A model generated the notes under the pieces. It was given only the letters and a program-made list of their open reading frames with translations, ran no database searches and was not told where the DNA came from. The translations under genes and the position numbers were made by a program. Source: Asticcacaulis taihuensis (GTDB lineage Bacteria > Pseudomonadota > Alphaproteobacteria > Caulobacterales > Caulobacteraceae). From it: DNA of 64,000 nt. The stretch lies in NCBI RefSeq assembly GCF_900100255.1, contig NZ_FMTS01000009.1, positions 26,202 through 90,201 on the forward strand, given 5' to 3'. Shown one piece after another: positions 46,743 through 55,386 of this stretch. The first letter of the stretch is position 1; every line of letters begins with the position of its first letter.

Positions 46743-48047
46743 ATGAGTACGATTGACGCCCCCCTGCCCGCCGGCGCCAGACAGACCGGCTTCACCGCCT
46801 GGCTCGCCAAGGCCCCGCCCCTCGTCTTCGCTCTCTATGGCGGCCTGATGGCGTTTGGCGCCTATTTCGCCATGTATGCCTATCGCAAGCCCTTTGCCGT
46901 GGCCAGCTTCACCGATGTGGCCGGATTTGTGGTCGACTACAAGATCGCCCTCGTCATTTCGCAGGTCTTTGGCTACGCCCTCTCCAAGGTTATCGGCGTC
47001 AAGGTGATTTCCGAACTGCCGGGCCGCTACCGCGCCATCGCCATCCTGCTTTTGATCGGCTTTGCCGAGGCCATGCTGGTCGCCTTCGCTAGCGTACCCG
47101 CGCCATACAATATTGCCTGCCTGTTCTTGAATGGCCTGTCGCTCGGCCTGATCTGGGGGCTGGTGTTCGGCTTCCTCGAAGGCCGCCGCGTCTCGGAAAT
47201 CCTCGGCTCCATCCTGTGCGCCAGCTTCATCGTCTCATCGGGCGTGGTCAAGTCAGTCGGCAAGTGGGTGATGCTGGAGCACTATGCCAATGAATTCTGG
47301 ATGCCGGCCGTGACCGGCCTGCTCTTCGCCCCCCTGCTGCTGATCTGCGTGCTGGGCCTGTCGCAATTGCCGCCGCCGTCGCCGGAAGACGAGGCCGCCC
47401 GCGTCGCGCGTGTCCCCATGAACAAGGCCGCGCGCAAAACCGTCTTCGGCGCCTTTGCCCCCGGCCTGGTTGCCCTCGTCGTCATCTATATCGGCCTGAC
47501 GGCGCTGCGCGACTTCCGCGACAACTTCGCCGCGGAGATATGGAGCGATCTTGGCTTCGGGGATAATGCCGGCATATTCACTGCCTCGGAACTGCCGATC
47601 GGCATTGTGGTGCTGGCCGCCATGTGCCTGCTGGCTCTGTTCCGCAACAACCGCCTCGCCTTCATGGCCAATCTCGCCATGGTCGGGATCGGGCTGGTGC
47701 TGGCGGCCGCTTCCACCTTCGCCTTCCAGGCCCACATACTTGGACCAATCACATGGATGATCCTGCTCGGCGGTGGACTCTATCTCGCCTATACGCCGTT
47801 CAATGCCCTGCTGTTCGATCGCTTCATCGCCGCCAGCGGCCTGGTGGGCACGGCCGGCTTCCTGATCTATGTCGCCGATGCCAGCGGCTATCTCGGCTCA
47901 ACCGCCCTGCTCCTATTCAAGAACTTCAGTGGCGTCAGCCTGCCTTGGGCGCAGTTCCTGGTGGCTTCGACCTATGGCACAGCGGCCGTGGGTCTCATTC
48001 TCCTTATCTGGAGCGCCATCTATTTTGCCCGAAGGCTAAAGGTGTGA
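46743..48047 (+). CDS. MFS-like transporter (DUF5690-type)
   Basis: A 434-residue membrane protein with about twelve helices. The first is preceded by a short cytoplasmic N-terminus, and MYAYRKPFAVASF after it is reminiscent of the organophosphate/phosphate antiporter group. It starts 8 bases after phnX, so it belongs to the same operon. Uptake of an aminophosphonate, or export of a product, is the likely role. I match it to the DUF5690 family from memory; the function of that family is not established. Confidence 0.82.
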   Translation: MSTIDAPLPAGARQTGFTAWLAKAPPLVFALYGGLMAFGAYFAMYAYRKPFAVASFTDVAGFVVDYKIALVISQVFGYALSKVIGVKVISELPGRYRAIAILLLIGFAEAMLVAFASVPAPYNIACLFLNGLSLGLIWGLVFGFLEGRRVSEILGSILCASFIVSSGVVKSVGKWVMLEHYANEFWMPAVTGLLFAPLLLICVLGLSQLPPPSPEDEAARVARVPMNKAARKTVFGAFAPGLVALVVIYIGLTALRDFRDNFAAEIWSDLGFGDNAGIFTASELPIGIVVLAAMCLLALFRNNRLAFMANLAMVGIGLVLAAASTFAFQAHILGPITWMILLGGGLYLAYTPFNALLFDRFIAASGLVGTAGFLIYVADASGYLGSTALLLFKNFSGVSLPWAQFLVASTYGTAAVGLILLIWSAIYFARRLKV

Positions 48048-48412
48048 GGCTGCCGGCAGGTCCAATGTCATGGAACCACATCCACAGGTTTCGCCGTCTT
48101 TACGACGCCAGATAGCTCGCGCAAGCGTCTTAACCTCGGCCACATCATGGTGCACCATTTGGTGCAGGCAGTCCTCAAGACCGATCGGATTGGCGGCCAG
48201 CCAGCCCGGCCCTGACAGCTCCCGACCGGTCTCGGCGACGTTTCGCCGCCCCCGCGGAGGCACGCGCACAGCGCGTTAGCCGTGAGCGAAACAATGGTGC
48301 CCCCGGTCGGAGGGGATGGCTCGGTTTCGTCGATAGCCAGTTCGAGTCCTTCATGGCTCGTTTCCGGACTACTGATATCATTGGCTTTTTGCTGCTTGAT
48401 GTTGAAGTTCAT
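48036..48412 (-). pseudogene. Frameshifted small hypothetical ORF
   Basis: A plausible start at 48412 has GGGGGA 6 bases upstream. The frame reads sensibly to LTANALCACLRGG. After a run of five G near 48252 the protein-like reading continues in another frame (RRNVAETGRELSGPGWLAAN) to a stop at 48036. Adding one G restores a single protein of about 124 residues ending near CGCGSMTLDLPAASHL. It is not a family I recognise. The stop region overlaps the end of the converging transporter gene by 12 bases. The break may be a true mutation or a homopolymer sequencing error. Confidence 0.35.
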
Positions 48413-49064
48413 TTCGAGTCCCCCGGTCGGAAAGCAACATCAAGAATAACACTCTGAAATCTGATGATGAAGGCTTGAGTGATATTTGACCGTGCCCCGA
48501 AGAGTGCCCCAGACCATTCATGGACTCAAACCATGTATACTTTTAAAGTAAATTTCGGTGATGTCAAATACTATTGGATGCTTGCGGATAATCGTGGATT
48601 GGGCGAAGTTCAGTCCGATATCGTAGTCCTCATTTCCCTTAATTTTAGAACCATTTTTCGCAGGAATGTGAGGGATGTAGAGTGAGAACTTCGGCGTTTG
48701 GCCCTTTGCTGACATTCAAGATTAGGCGTTAGTGGCCCTTTCCGGACGTTAGGTCTGACATCCAGTTGCGAAAAGCGGCCATTTTCATTGGCGTTTCGAT
48801 GGCGATTATTATGGTTTCAGCCTCGAGTTCACGGGCATGTAACTACGTATGAACTGCCACGCTGTCCGCGATTAGGTGGCATTGCTCCGGCCCCGAATAG
48901 CTCATGACCGCCCCCTCCGCCGGCTATGATGAGCCCCACTCGCGGTAGTCGACCGCCACCGTCTTATGGTTGCAATAAGCAGTTGAATCGCTTATGCCTA
49001 GACAAGGGGAGCCGCCAAACTGAACCATGAAACTAAGTTGGTTAGGCGAAGCTTTAGGGGATAT
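48413..49064. other. Gene-poor stretch before hamA remnant
   Basis: About 650 bases, more AT-rich than the phosphonate operon, with only short open frames. A 68-codon plus-strand frame at 48479-48685 lacks a ribosome-binding site and any motif. Nothing can be supported as a gene. It marks the shift from the phosphonate operon to the mobile and decayed region. Confidence 0.5.
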
Positions 49065-49484
49065 ATGACATCAATTTCATTTGAAATCTTGATCGATGAT
49101 GCTTTGTCGAATGTAAGTACGCAAAGTGATCTGAAGGCCGCACTAAACAAAAAGCTCCTAAGCTTGGCGAATGATTACCAGGATGGAAAGTGGCGGTATG
49201 ACAAGTTTCAACAATACATTTGGAATAATATCGCTTTAACCGCCTTATCTGAGAAGGAACGGCAGTCCCTTTCAAATAAGAGCCATACGTCCCTCGTTGA
49301 GTCCGCCAAAAATCTGCGCCTTACTGACAAGGACGCGGTCGGCAAGGGAAGCGAAATTGCTGAGATCTTCCTTTACGGCGTTATGAAGGAAAAGTTCAAC
49401 GCACTGCCTGTCGTCCCCAAAATTTTCTACAAACAAAATGTCCAAGACAATGTCAAAGGCGCGGACTGTCCGGCGTCAGCGTGA
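49065..49484 (+). pseudogene. hamA-like (DUF1837, Hachiman defence) gene, 3'-truncated by IS
   Basis: The ATG at 49065 has GGGG 4 bases upstream. The 139-codon frame ends with GKGSEIAEIFLYGVMKEKF followed by LPVVPKIFYKQN and VKGAD, which resembles the nuclease core of HamA/DUF1837 proteins, including the acidic and Lys residues of the E-x-K type centre. At KGAD the sequence enters the IS3-family element (first IS base 49467), which adds five unrelated residues and a stop. The C-terminal half of HamA and the HamB helicase gene are missing. Function is therefore lost. The family match is from memory of its conserved stretch. Confidence 0.65.
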
Positions 49485-49526
49485 ATGGGCCAGAATTGGA
49501 TTGTTGAGTTAAGGAGGGTTTGACCT
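49467..49526. repeat. IS3 left terminal inverted repeat
   Basis: Starts TGTCCGGCGTCA and ends in GGAGGGTTTGACCTC. It is imperfectly repeated in reverse at 50928-50987, and both repeats are 60 bases long. Confidence 0.75.
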
Positions 49527-49552
49527 CATCGTAGCCTTTAAGGAGAGCGAAG

Positions 49553-49936
49553 ATGAGAGGCAAACCCATGGCGCCTAAGATCACTAAGCCTTCGGCCGAG
49601 AAAATCGTCAAGGACATCCGGCGTGAGACGCGCCGATACTTCTCGGCTGAAGAGAAGATCCGCATCGTTATGGAGTGCCTGCGGGGCGAGGACAGCATTT
49701 CTGATATCTGTCGTCGCGAAGGCATTGCAACCAGCCTGTATTACACCTGGTCGAAGGATTTCCTCGAAGCCGGTAAGAGGCGCTTGGCCGGGGACACAGC
49801 CCGTCAGGCCACGTCAGACGAGGTCAAGGTCCTGCGTAAGGAAGCGCGTGACCTGAAAGAAGTGGTGGCTGAACTGACGCTGGAGAACCGGCTGCTTAAA
49901 AAAAGCGCGAACGGGACTGGGGGCGACGACGAATGA
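49553..49936 (+). CDS. IS3-family transposase OrfA
   Basis: A 127-residue protein preceded by GGAGAGCGAAG. A helix-turn-helix (about 30-75: FSAEEKIRIVMECLRGEDSI, CRREGIATSLYYTWSKDF) is followed by a leucine-zipper-like helix (VKVLRKEARDLKEVVAELTL) for dimerisation. Near its end lies a run of seven A followed by G (49898-49905), where a -1 shift would enter the orfB frame. The stop overlaps the orfB start (ATGA). Confidence 0.9.
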   Translation: MRGKPMAPKITKPSAEKIVKDIRRETRRYFSAEEKIRIVMECLRGEDSISDICRREGIATSLYYTWSKDFLEAGKRRLAGDTARQATSDEVKVLRKEARDLKEVVAELTLENRLLKKSANGTGGDDE

Positions 49937-50913
49937 GATACCCAGCCACGGAAAAGCTCGAGATCATCCGCCTGGTCGAGCAGTCCCATTTATCTGCCCG
50001 CCGAACTCTGGCGCAACTCGGCATCCCCAAGACAACCTTCTACCGCTGGTACGACCTGTTTCTCACTCATGGTCCCGAAGGGCTGGAGGATGGCACGGGC
50101 GGCTCACCGCGCGTCTGGAACCGCATTGCCGACGAGGTCCGGGGCCAGATCGTCGAGATGGCCTTGGAACATACAGAGCTGTCCCCCCGGGAACTGGCGG
50201 TGAAATTCTGCGACGAAAAAAGCTATTTTGTTTCTGAGGCTTCGGTTTATCGCCTGTTGAAGGAACGCAACCTCATCACCAGCCCTGCCTATGTGGTGAT
50301 GAAGGCGGCAGAGGAATATCACGACAAGACCACGGCGCCGAACCAGATGTGGCAGACCGACTTCACCTACTTCAAGATCATCGGCTGGGGCTGGTTCTAT
50401 CTGTCGACCATCCTCGACGACTTCTCTCGTTACATTGTCGCCTGGAAACTATGCGACGGCATGAAGTACGAGGATGTCACCGCCACGGTTGAACTGGCCC
50501 TGGAGGCCACCGGTCTCGACAAGGCCAGAGGCAGAAAGCGCCCTCGGCTCCTGTCGGACAATGGCGGTTCCTACGTCTCGGCTGAGTTGGCTGACTGGCT
50601 ATCAGACCGAGGCATGTCACAGGTTCATGGCAAGCCAGGCCACCCGCAAACCCAGGGCAAGATCGAGCGCTGGCATCAGACCCTGAAGAACCGTATCCTG
50701 CTGGAAAACTATTATCTGCCAGGCGATCTCGAACGTCAGATCGAGGCCTTCATCGATCATTACAATCACAGGCGATATCACGAAAGCCTCGGCAACGTGA
50801 CACCAGCCGATGCCTACTTCGGACGCGCACAAGCGATCTGGAACAAAAGGCAGAAGATTAAACTGAAAACACTCGAACACCGCCGCTTGCAACATCAGAA
50901 AACAGCGGCGTAA
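49933..50913 (+). CDS. IS3-family transposase OrfB (DDE integrase)
   Basis: A 326-residue protein with an HTH_21-like N-terminus and an integrase core. The catalytic residues are in WQTDFTYFK (D143), LLSDNGGSY (D209) and GKIERWHQT (E245), with the D-x(35)-E spacing typical of the family. All three are intact, so the element may still be active. It is expressed either by a -1 frameshift from orfA or by restart at the overlapping ATGA. Confidence 0.92.
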   Translation: MRYPATEKLEIIRLVEQSHLSARRTLAQLGIPKTTFYRWYDLFLTHGPEGLEDGTGGSPRVWNRIADEVRGQIVEMALEHTELSPRELAVKFCDEKSYFVSEASVYRLLKERNLITSPAYVVMKAAEEYHDKTTAPNQMWQTDFTYFKIIGWGWFYLSTILDDFSRYIVAWKLCDGMKYEDVTATVELALEATGLDKARGRKRPRLLSDNGGSYVSAELADWLSDRGMSQVHGKPGHPQTQGKIERWHQTLKNRILLENYYLPGDLERQIEAFIDHYNHRRYHESLGNVTPADAYFGRAQAIWNKRQKIKLKTLEHRRLQHQKTAA

Positions 50914-50927
50914 TATCCACCTAAACC

Positions 50928-50987
50928 GAGGCCAAACCCTCCACTATTTTGCGACCGAGTTTGTCCCAATATCTTTGACGACGGACA
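50928..50987. repeat. IS3 right terminal inverted repeat
   Basis: Reverse complement of the left end with mismatches; its last bases are CGGACA at 50982-50987. The lactate dehydrogenase reading frame becomes recognisable at this edge. Confidence 0.75.
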
Positions 50988-51636
50988 CCGCGATGCCCAT
51001 TCCGGGCTGAGCGGTAAGAACGGCCCCGTGCGCAGACTTGTTCAATCGGCCTCACACCCCTCGTGGGCACTCGACGTCGGCTTGTTCGGGCAACCCCATG
51101 ACCTGGGCAACATTTCCGCCTACAGGGGTAAGGCAACCGGACTTTCCGATTACATAGGCTGGCTCGCCAATAACTTTGATCCGAGCATCTCTTGGTCTGA
51201 CCTCGAATGGATTAGAGACTTCTGGCAGGGAAAAATCATAATTAAGGGTATTCTTGACCCTGATGACGCTGAAGATGCCGTACGCTTTGGAGCGGATGCG
51301 ATCGTCGTTTCAAACCATGGTGGACGACAGTTGGACGGGGTACTGTCTACGGCGCAAGCCCTCCCACCAATCGCCGATGCAGTCGGTGACAAGATCACAG
51401 TTCTGGCAGATTCCGGCATACGCAACGGCCTCGACGTTGTCCGAATGCTGGCCCTTGGAGCCAAGGGTGTAATGCTTGGGCGCGCCTACGTGTATGCGCT
51501 CGCGGCTAACGGGGGCGCCGGCGTGATTAACCTTCTTTCTATCATTGAGAAAGAACTCCGTGTGGCGATGACCCTAACGGGCACGACTTCTATTAGCGCC
51601 ATAAGTCGCAAGTGTCTTGTGCACGCGCGTGAATAG
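50988..51636 (+). pseudogene. lldD: L-lactate dehydrogenase (lldD) 3' remnant
   Basis: Recognisable LldD sequence begins at the IS edge ([13 protein letters not shown]) and runs to the natural C-terminus: [41 protein letters not shown] with the catalytic His and FMN/substrate residues, and [16 protein letters not shown]. Compared with the usual length of about 390 residues, roughly the first 180-190 are missing, so the FMN barrel cannot form. There is no promoter or own start with a ribosome-binding site. It is one side of the deletion scar around the IS3 element. Confidence 0.88.
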
Positions 51637-51766
51637 CCTCGGGCCACTTTTTACAGTACAAAGCTCATGGCTAATACTCCCTAGTTGCAAAATAAGCTGG
51701 ACGGCCAATGCCTAAAAGTCATGCCGCGGAGTTTCCAATTGGGCGCGTGTCCTTAAATGCAATTTT

Positions 51767-52702
51767 TCAACGACTGAGCTGATTTGACGCGCAAGAATTG
51801 GAAATCAGATTTCGCAACCAAAGGCAGGCGCCGTCTCTTTGCGTGCGTTCGTGCCAAATCATTCGGTATCCGAAGGTCTCGAGTTCTATAGGGGGCATGA
51901 ATTTAAGGAGTTCAAATGAGTTCGCGGCTTCCTCAGCGGCCCGTCGAGGCAGGGTGAGAACAAGGTTCGATCGTGACACGAGAAGTGCCGCCGTCATGAA
52001 ATAGGGCAACCACATTGCAATCCTGCGTTTAAGGCCTCGGGCACGGAGTGCATCGTCGACAATACCGGTGCGGCCTCCTGTGACAGTCACTAAAGCGTGG
52101 TCGTATGCGAGGTAATTATCCATATCAATTCGCCCATTTTGAATGTGGCTAGTCAAAGGATGGTTGTTACTTATCAGACAGATGTAGTCTTCGTTAAATA
52201 GGTCTGCAGTTCTCAAGCTGGTTGGCACGGGGTCGTCAGAATAGAACGCTAGATCGATCTGACCTTCGGACAGCATTCTAAAGGTGTCCCGTCCAAAACC
52301 AACGACTTCGAGACCCGATAGTGGGGCTTGGGCTATCATTTGCGCTAATGTCTGAGGAAGGACCGCTATGGCGCCATAGTCCGTAGTAGCAAGTCTGAAC
52401 ACGCGCGTTGTTGAGGTGATGTCGAATACAGGCTTCGTGTCGAAGAACGCCTCTGTTTGTTCAAGCAAAAGCTCAAGAGGGGCAGCCAGCTCTGAGGCGT
52501 ATAGGGTAGGCATCATCGACCTATTCCCCTTTACGAGCAGTCGGTCACCGAACTGTCGTCGAAGTCGAGAAAGTGATCGGCTAACCGCGGGTTGGCTCAT
52601 GCCCAGACGCTCTGCAGCCTGACTGACACCTCGCGTCTGAAGCAGAGCTCGCAAAACGACTAGCAAATTGAGATCGATGTCTTTCAAATCCGGTTCACGC
52701 AT
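51767..52702 (-). CDS. LysR-family transcriptional regulator
   Basis: A 311-residue regulator with an N-terminal helix-turn-helix (about 9-66: DLNLLVVLRALLQTRGVSQA, RLGMSQPAVSRSLSRLRRQF) and a periplasmic-binding-like effector domain (RVFRLATTDYGA, DLAFYSDDPVP, GRTGIVDDAL). The type is close to NodD/PcaQ-like regulators of small catabolic genes. It is divergent from the SnoaL-like gene, 84 bases away, and probably controls it and the following hydrolase. Confidence 0.9.
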   Translation of the reverse strand: MREPDLKDIDLNLLVVLRALLQTRGVSQAAERLGMSQPAVSRSLSRLRRQFGDRLLVKGNRSMMPTLYASELAAPLELLLEQTEAFFDTKPVFDITSTTRVFRLATTDYGAIAVLPQTLAQMIAQAPLSGLEVVGFGRDTFRMLSEGQIDLAFYSDDPVPTSLRTADLFNEDYICLISNNHPLTSHIQNGRIDMDNYLAYDHALVTVTGGRTGIVDDALRARGLKRRIAMWLPYFMTAALLVSRSNLVLTLPRRAAEEAANSFELLKFMPPIELETFGYRMIWHERTQRDGACLWLRNLISNSCASNQLSR

Positions 52703-52786
52703 AATCGAAATCCGCTTCTGCCATTAGACGCATAATCTGGCATCGCGTATATGATAGTTAGATGCAAAACGCAAAAGGACCAGTAG

Positions 52787-53269
52787 ATGAACTTACAGAA
52801 GATCGCTTTAGTCATGGCTGCGGTTGCGGGGTTGGCGATTTGCGGTACAGCCCAGGCAAGTCCAGAGATTAGCCCGAAGAACAAGGTAGCTATTGAAGCG
52901 TTTTACGGTGCGCTCAATACACATGACCTGAGCAAACTGGATGACGCCGTTTCGGTAGACTGGGATGACCGACCGCTTGCACCGCAACAAGCTCCGGGCC
53001 GCGAGGGCTTTAAGCCCACTGTGAAATATTTCTTCGCTGCCTTCCCAAATCTACATGTTACCAACGAACAAGTTGTCGAAGACGGTAACTTCGTCGTCGT
53101 GCGCTCCACGCTGAGCGGGACACAAAGCGGCGAGTTTTCAGGCATGGCCCCCTCGGGCAAACATTTCTCAATTACGGTGATGGACATGCACGAAATGCGT
53201 GATGGTAAAATCATCCGCACCTGGCATGTCGAAGACTGGCTGGGCATGATGTTCCAGACCGGCGCCTAG
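52787..53269 (+). CDS. Secreted SnoaL-like / ester cyclase family protein
   Basis: A 160-residue protein with a signal peptide (about 1-24, ending AQA). The rest is a single NTF2/SnoaL cone: AIEAFYGALNTHDLSKLDDA, GREGFKPTVKYFFAAFPNLH, MDMHEMRDGKIIRTWHVEDWLGMM. Proteins of this fold are often annotated as ester cyclases, but the reaction cannot be told. It is followed after 26 bases by a hydrolase gene on the same strand and is divergent from the LysR gene. Confidence 0.85.
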   Translation: MNLQKIALVMAAVAGLAICGTAQASPEISPKNKVAIEAFYGALNTHDLSKLDDAVSVDWDDRPLAPQQAPGREGFKPTVKYFFAAFPNLHVTNEQVVEDGNFVVVRSTLSGTQSGEFSGMAPSGKHFSITVMDMHEMRDGKIIRTWHVEDWLGMMFQTGA

Positions 53270-53295
53270 CCCGCAAAAAAATAGCGAGCGAAAAA

Positions 53296-54339
53296 ATGCA
53301 AGATGAGACACATTTGCCAACGAACCGCCGCGCGGTGCTGGCCTCTTTTACGACACTTGGAGTTGGCGCTATGACAGCTGTTATCCCATCTAGTTCGATA
53401 GCTGCGACTGTGCCTACTAAAGGCGGATGGGTACGCCGAAACTTGGCTTTCGAGAGTAATGGTGTCGAACTCCAAGGTGCTCTGTTCCGGCCTTCAGGTG
53501 TTGATGGTAAGTTGCCAGGGCTTGTCATAAGTGGGCCGTTTGGTTCGGTAAAGGAACAGTCACCTGTTCAATATGCAACGCGTCTCGCAAAAGCGGGGTA
53601 TGCCTGCTTGATTTTTGATCCTACCGGTAGTGGCGCGAGTGGCGGTGCTCCTCGTCGAACCGAAGGGCCGAGTCAAAGGCAGCGAGACATCCGAGCTGCA
53701 ACGGATGCGCTGGCGGCTGATCCAGGTACCGATACAAATCGAATAGGTGGTTTGGGAATATGCCAAGGCGCAAGTTACATGATGTTTGCCGTAGCCGAAG
53801 ACCCTCGCCTTAAAGTTCTGGCATGCATATCCGGCCAATATCTTTACAAGGAAAACCTCGAGGGATTCTTCAGCGGCGGCGGCCCTACACTCGACGAGCG
53901 TATCGCACGTGGAAACCAAGCTAAGGCGCGAGAAGCTGCCGGCGGGCCAGTCGAATACATTCCGGTAATCTCCCCGACCGACAAGTCTGTCGCCTTGCCT
54001 TGGCGGGAGATCAACGATTGGTATGCTCGATGGGACGGACTTGGTTGGGGTTCCAGAACGACTTGGGAGAACAGGGTCACCGCTTCGAGCGACGCCGATG
54101 TCTGGACCGTTGATGTTAGGAAACCTGCCGGTAAAATCGACGTGCCGACTTTAATTTTGCATGGGGAGAAATCGGACGGTTTTTTGGTTGCTGCGCGCAC
54201 TGTCTACGACTCGTTGAGAGTGAATGACCGAAAGTTGATTATAGAGCCGGGCGTTTTTCACACTCGGTTCTATGATGATCCCGAGGTCGTGGACAACGCT
54301 GTTAGCGAGGTTGTGACTTGGTTGGCCGGAAGACTTTAG
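53296..54339 (+). CDS. Tat-exported alpha/beta hydrolase with Cys in nucleophile elbow
   Basis: A 347-residue protein. Its leader (NRRAVLASFTTLGVGAMTAV) is Tat-like. LVISGPFG near 77-84 is the oxyanion strand, the elbow reads GICQGA with Cys at about 156 in place of Ser, as in dienelactone hydrolases, and PTLILHGEKSDGF plus PGVFHTRFYDDP carry the probable acid and His. It resembles uncharacterised YcjY/xylanase-annotated hydrolases. It is probably cotranscribed with the SnoaL-like gene under LysR control. The substrate is unknown. Confidence 0.82.
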   Translation: MQDETHLPTNRRAVLASFTTLGVGAMTAVIPSSSIAATVPTKGGWVRRNLAFESNGVELQGALFRPSGVDGKLPGLVISGPFGSVKEQSPVQYATRLAKAGYACLIFDPTGSGASGGAPRRTEGPSQRQRDIRAATDALAADPGTDTNRIGGLGICQGASYMMFAVAEDPRLKVLACISGQYLYKENLEGFFSGGGPTLDERIARGNQAKAREAAGGPVEYIPVISPTDKSVALPWREINDWYARWDGLGWGSRTTWENRVTASSDADVWTVDVRKPAGKIDVPTLILHGEKSDGFLVAARTVYDSLRVNDRKLIIEPGVFHTRFYDDPEVVDNAVSEVVTWLAGRL

Positions 54340-55386
54340 CCAAAGGTACTGACGAAGTGGCGTGCCATGTTCAAGTTATGGCCGAAGCTACCAGGGATAC
54401 GCTGCTGCCTAGTATACGGCATCACGGCTGGCCGAACAGTCCAGCCATATGCAGGAACAAATCGCTCGATTTGTATAGAAAGTGCGAGACGGTGGAGCGC
54501 TACCGAAGTCTGAGAGCCCTATAAGGCAGAACATTTGCCTGGACCTCGACGAATATGGCATTCAAGCCATCAACGAGGCCTATGTATTAACTCTTGGCTC
54601 AGAGCCATGTAACCGTCTTGCCTGGTCGACCTTAATTCGAAAAGCACTGTCTTTAGTAGATTGTTCGGACTCTGTATTTTCACGTGAGTGCGTCCATTAG
54701 CATCGTACTGCTAGATCATTCCTGAGAGCGGTTGGTGCCCCTCGTAAGCGGTTAGGCAGCCACATCTAGCGTTCAGTAATGCCGGGCTCTAAAGCGATAA
54801 CGCGCCGTTCGCGCTCATATTATTGGCGTCGGCGACACCGCGCCTGAAGCTATCGACAAACTATTCAACCTTCACTCGTCCCCCTCCGGATAGAACAGAT
54901 ATGCCCAGTTCAAATGAATGCGGCGATACCCGGCGCGTCGCAATAGTTCCATTTTCGCTGCTCGAATGCACAGACAAAGCGGGGGCTTTTTCCGCGCCGA
55001 TAAGGGGCCCTGTTTCAACGCCGGTTGAGAAAGGAACTTTCGTCGGAATGGGCTTCATACCGAATATATATCACAATGTGGGACAATAAGCTACATGGTG
55101 GATATTTTGTCAATATTTCTTAGCTCTCAACTTGCACTCATCCCAACATTTTGTTAGAGGTGCTAAATAATGGAATAAAAATATCGGAGGATTCCTTTGC
55201 TGGCGAGTTGTGCCCGGAAGTGAGGGACGGGGACTTGGAAATGCTCGGTAGATCAGTACCTGCTGAAAAAGGGGCTTAAGTATCGCCTGAGTAAAAGTTG
55301 TGGCTAAATTTGGCACGCTTACGAAGTCTCTCATAGTTATTCGATACCTCAGACGATAGATTTGCAATTAATTGGGAGCTTTTACT
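54340..55386. other. Gene-poor stretch, 1 kb
   Basis: No open frame here has a convincing ribosome-binding site or family motif. Short frames at 54482-54700 and 54823-55089 look like noise; a short piece reading IIGVGDTAPEAIDKLF around 54818-54866 is protein-like but is closed by stops on both sides and could be the remnant of a lost gene. The last 250 bases are AT-rich and should hold the promoter of the GH106 gene. Confidence 0.5.

Larger units (their letters stand above)
49467..50987 (+). mobile_element. IS3-family insertion sequence
   Basis: A 1,521-bp element with orfA and orfB. The ends are TGTCCGGCGTCA (left) and, as reverse complement of the right end, TGTCCGTCGTCA; similarity extends inward about 60 bases to a shared GGAGGGTTTG-CCTC block. 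The flanks are GGAC on the left and CCGC on the right, so no target duplication is seen. Left flank is a hamA remnant and right flank a lactate dehydrogenase remnant, which fits a deletion next to the element. Confidence 0.88.

Noticed and set aside
48479..48685. 68-codon plus-strand ORF before the hamA remnant
   Set aside because: No start signal, no similarity I recognise; likely chance in AT-rich DNA.
49065..49466. Functional Hachiman system
   Set aside because: HamA is cut at KGAD and no helicase gene follows, so only a remnant is present.
49460..50992. Target-site duplication around the IS3 element
   Set aside because: Left flank GGAC and right flank CCGC do not match at any length from 3 to 5.
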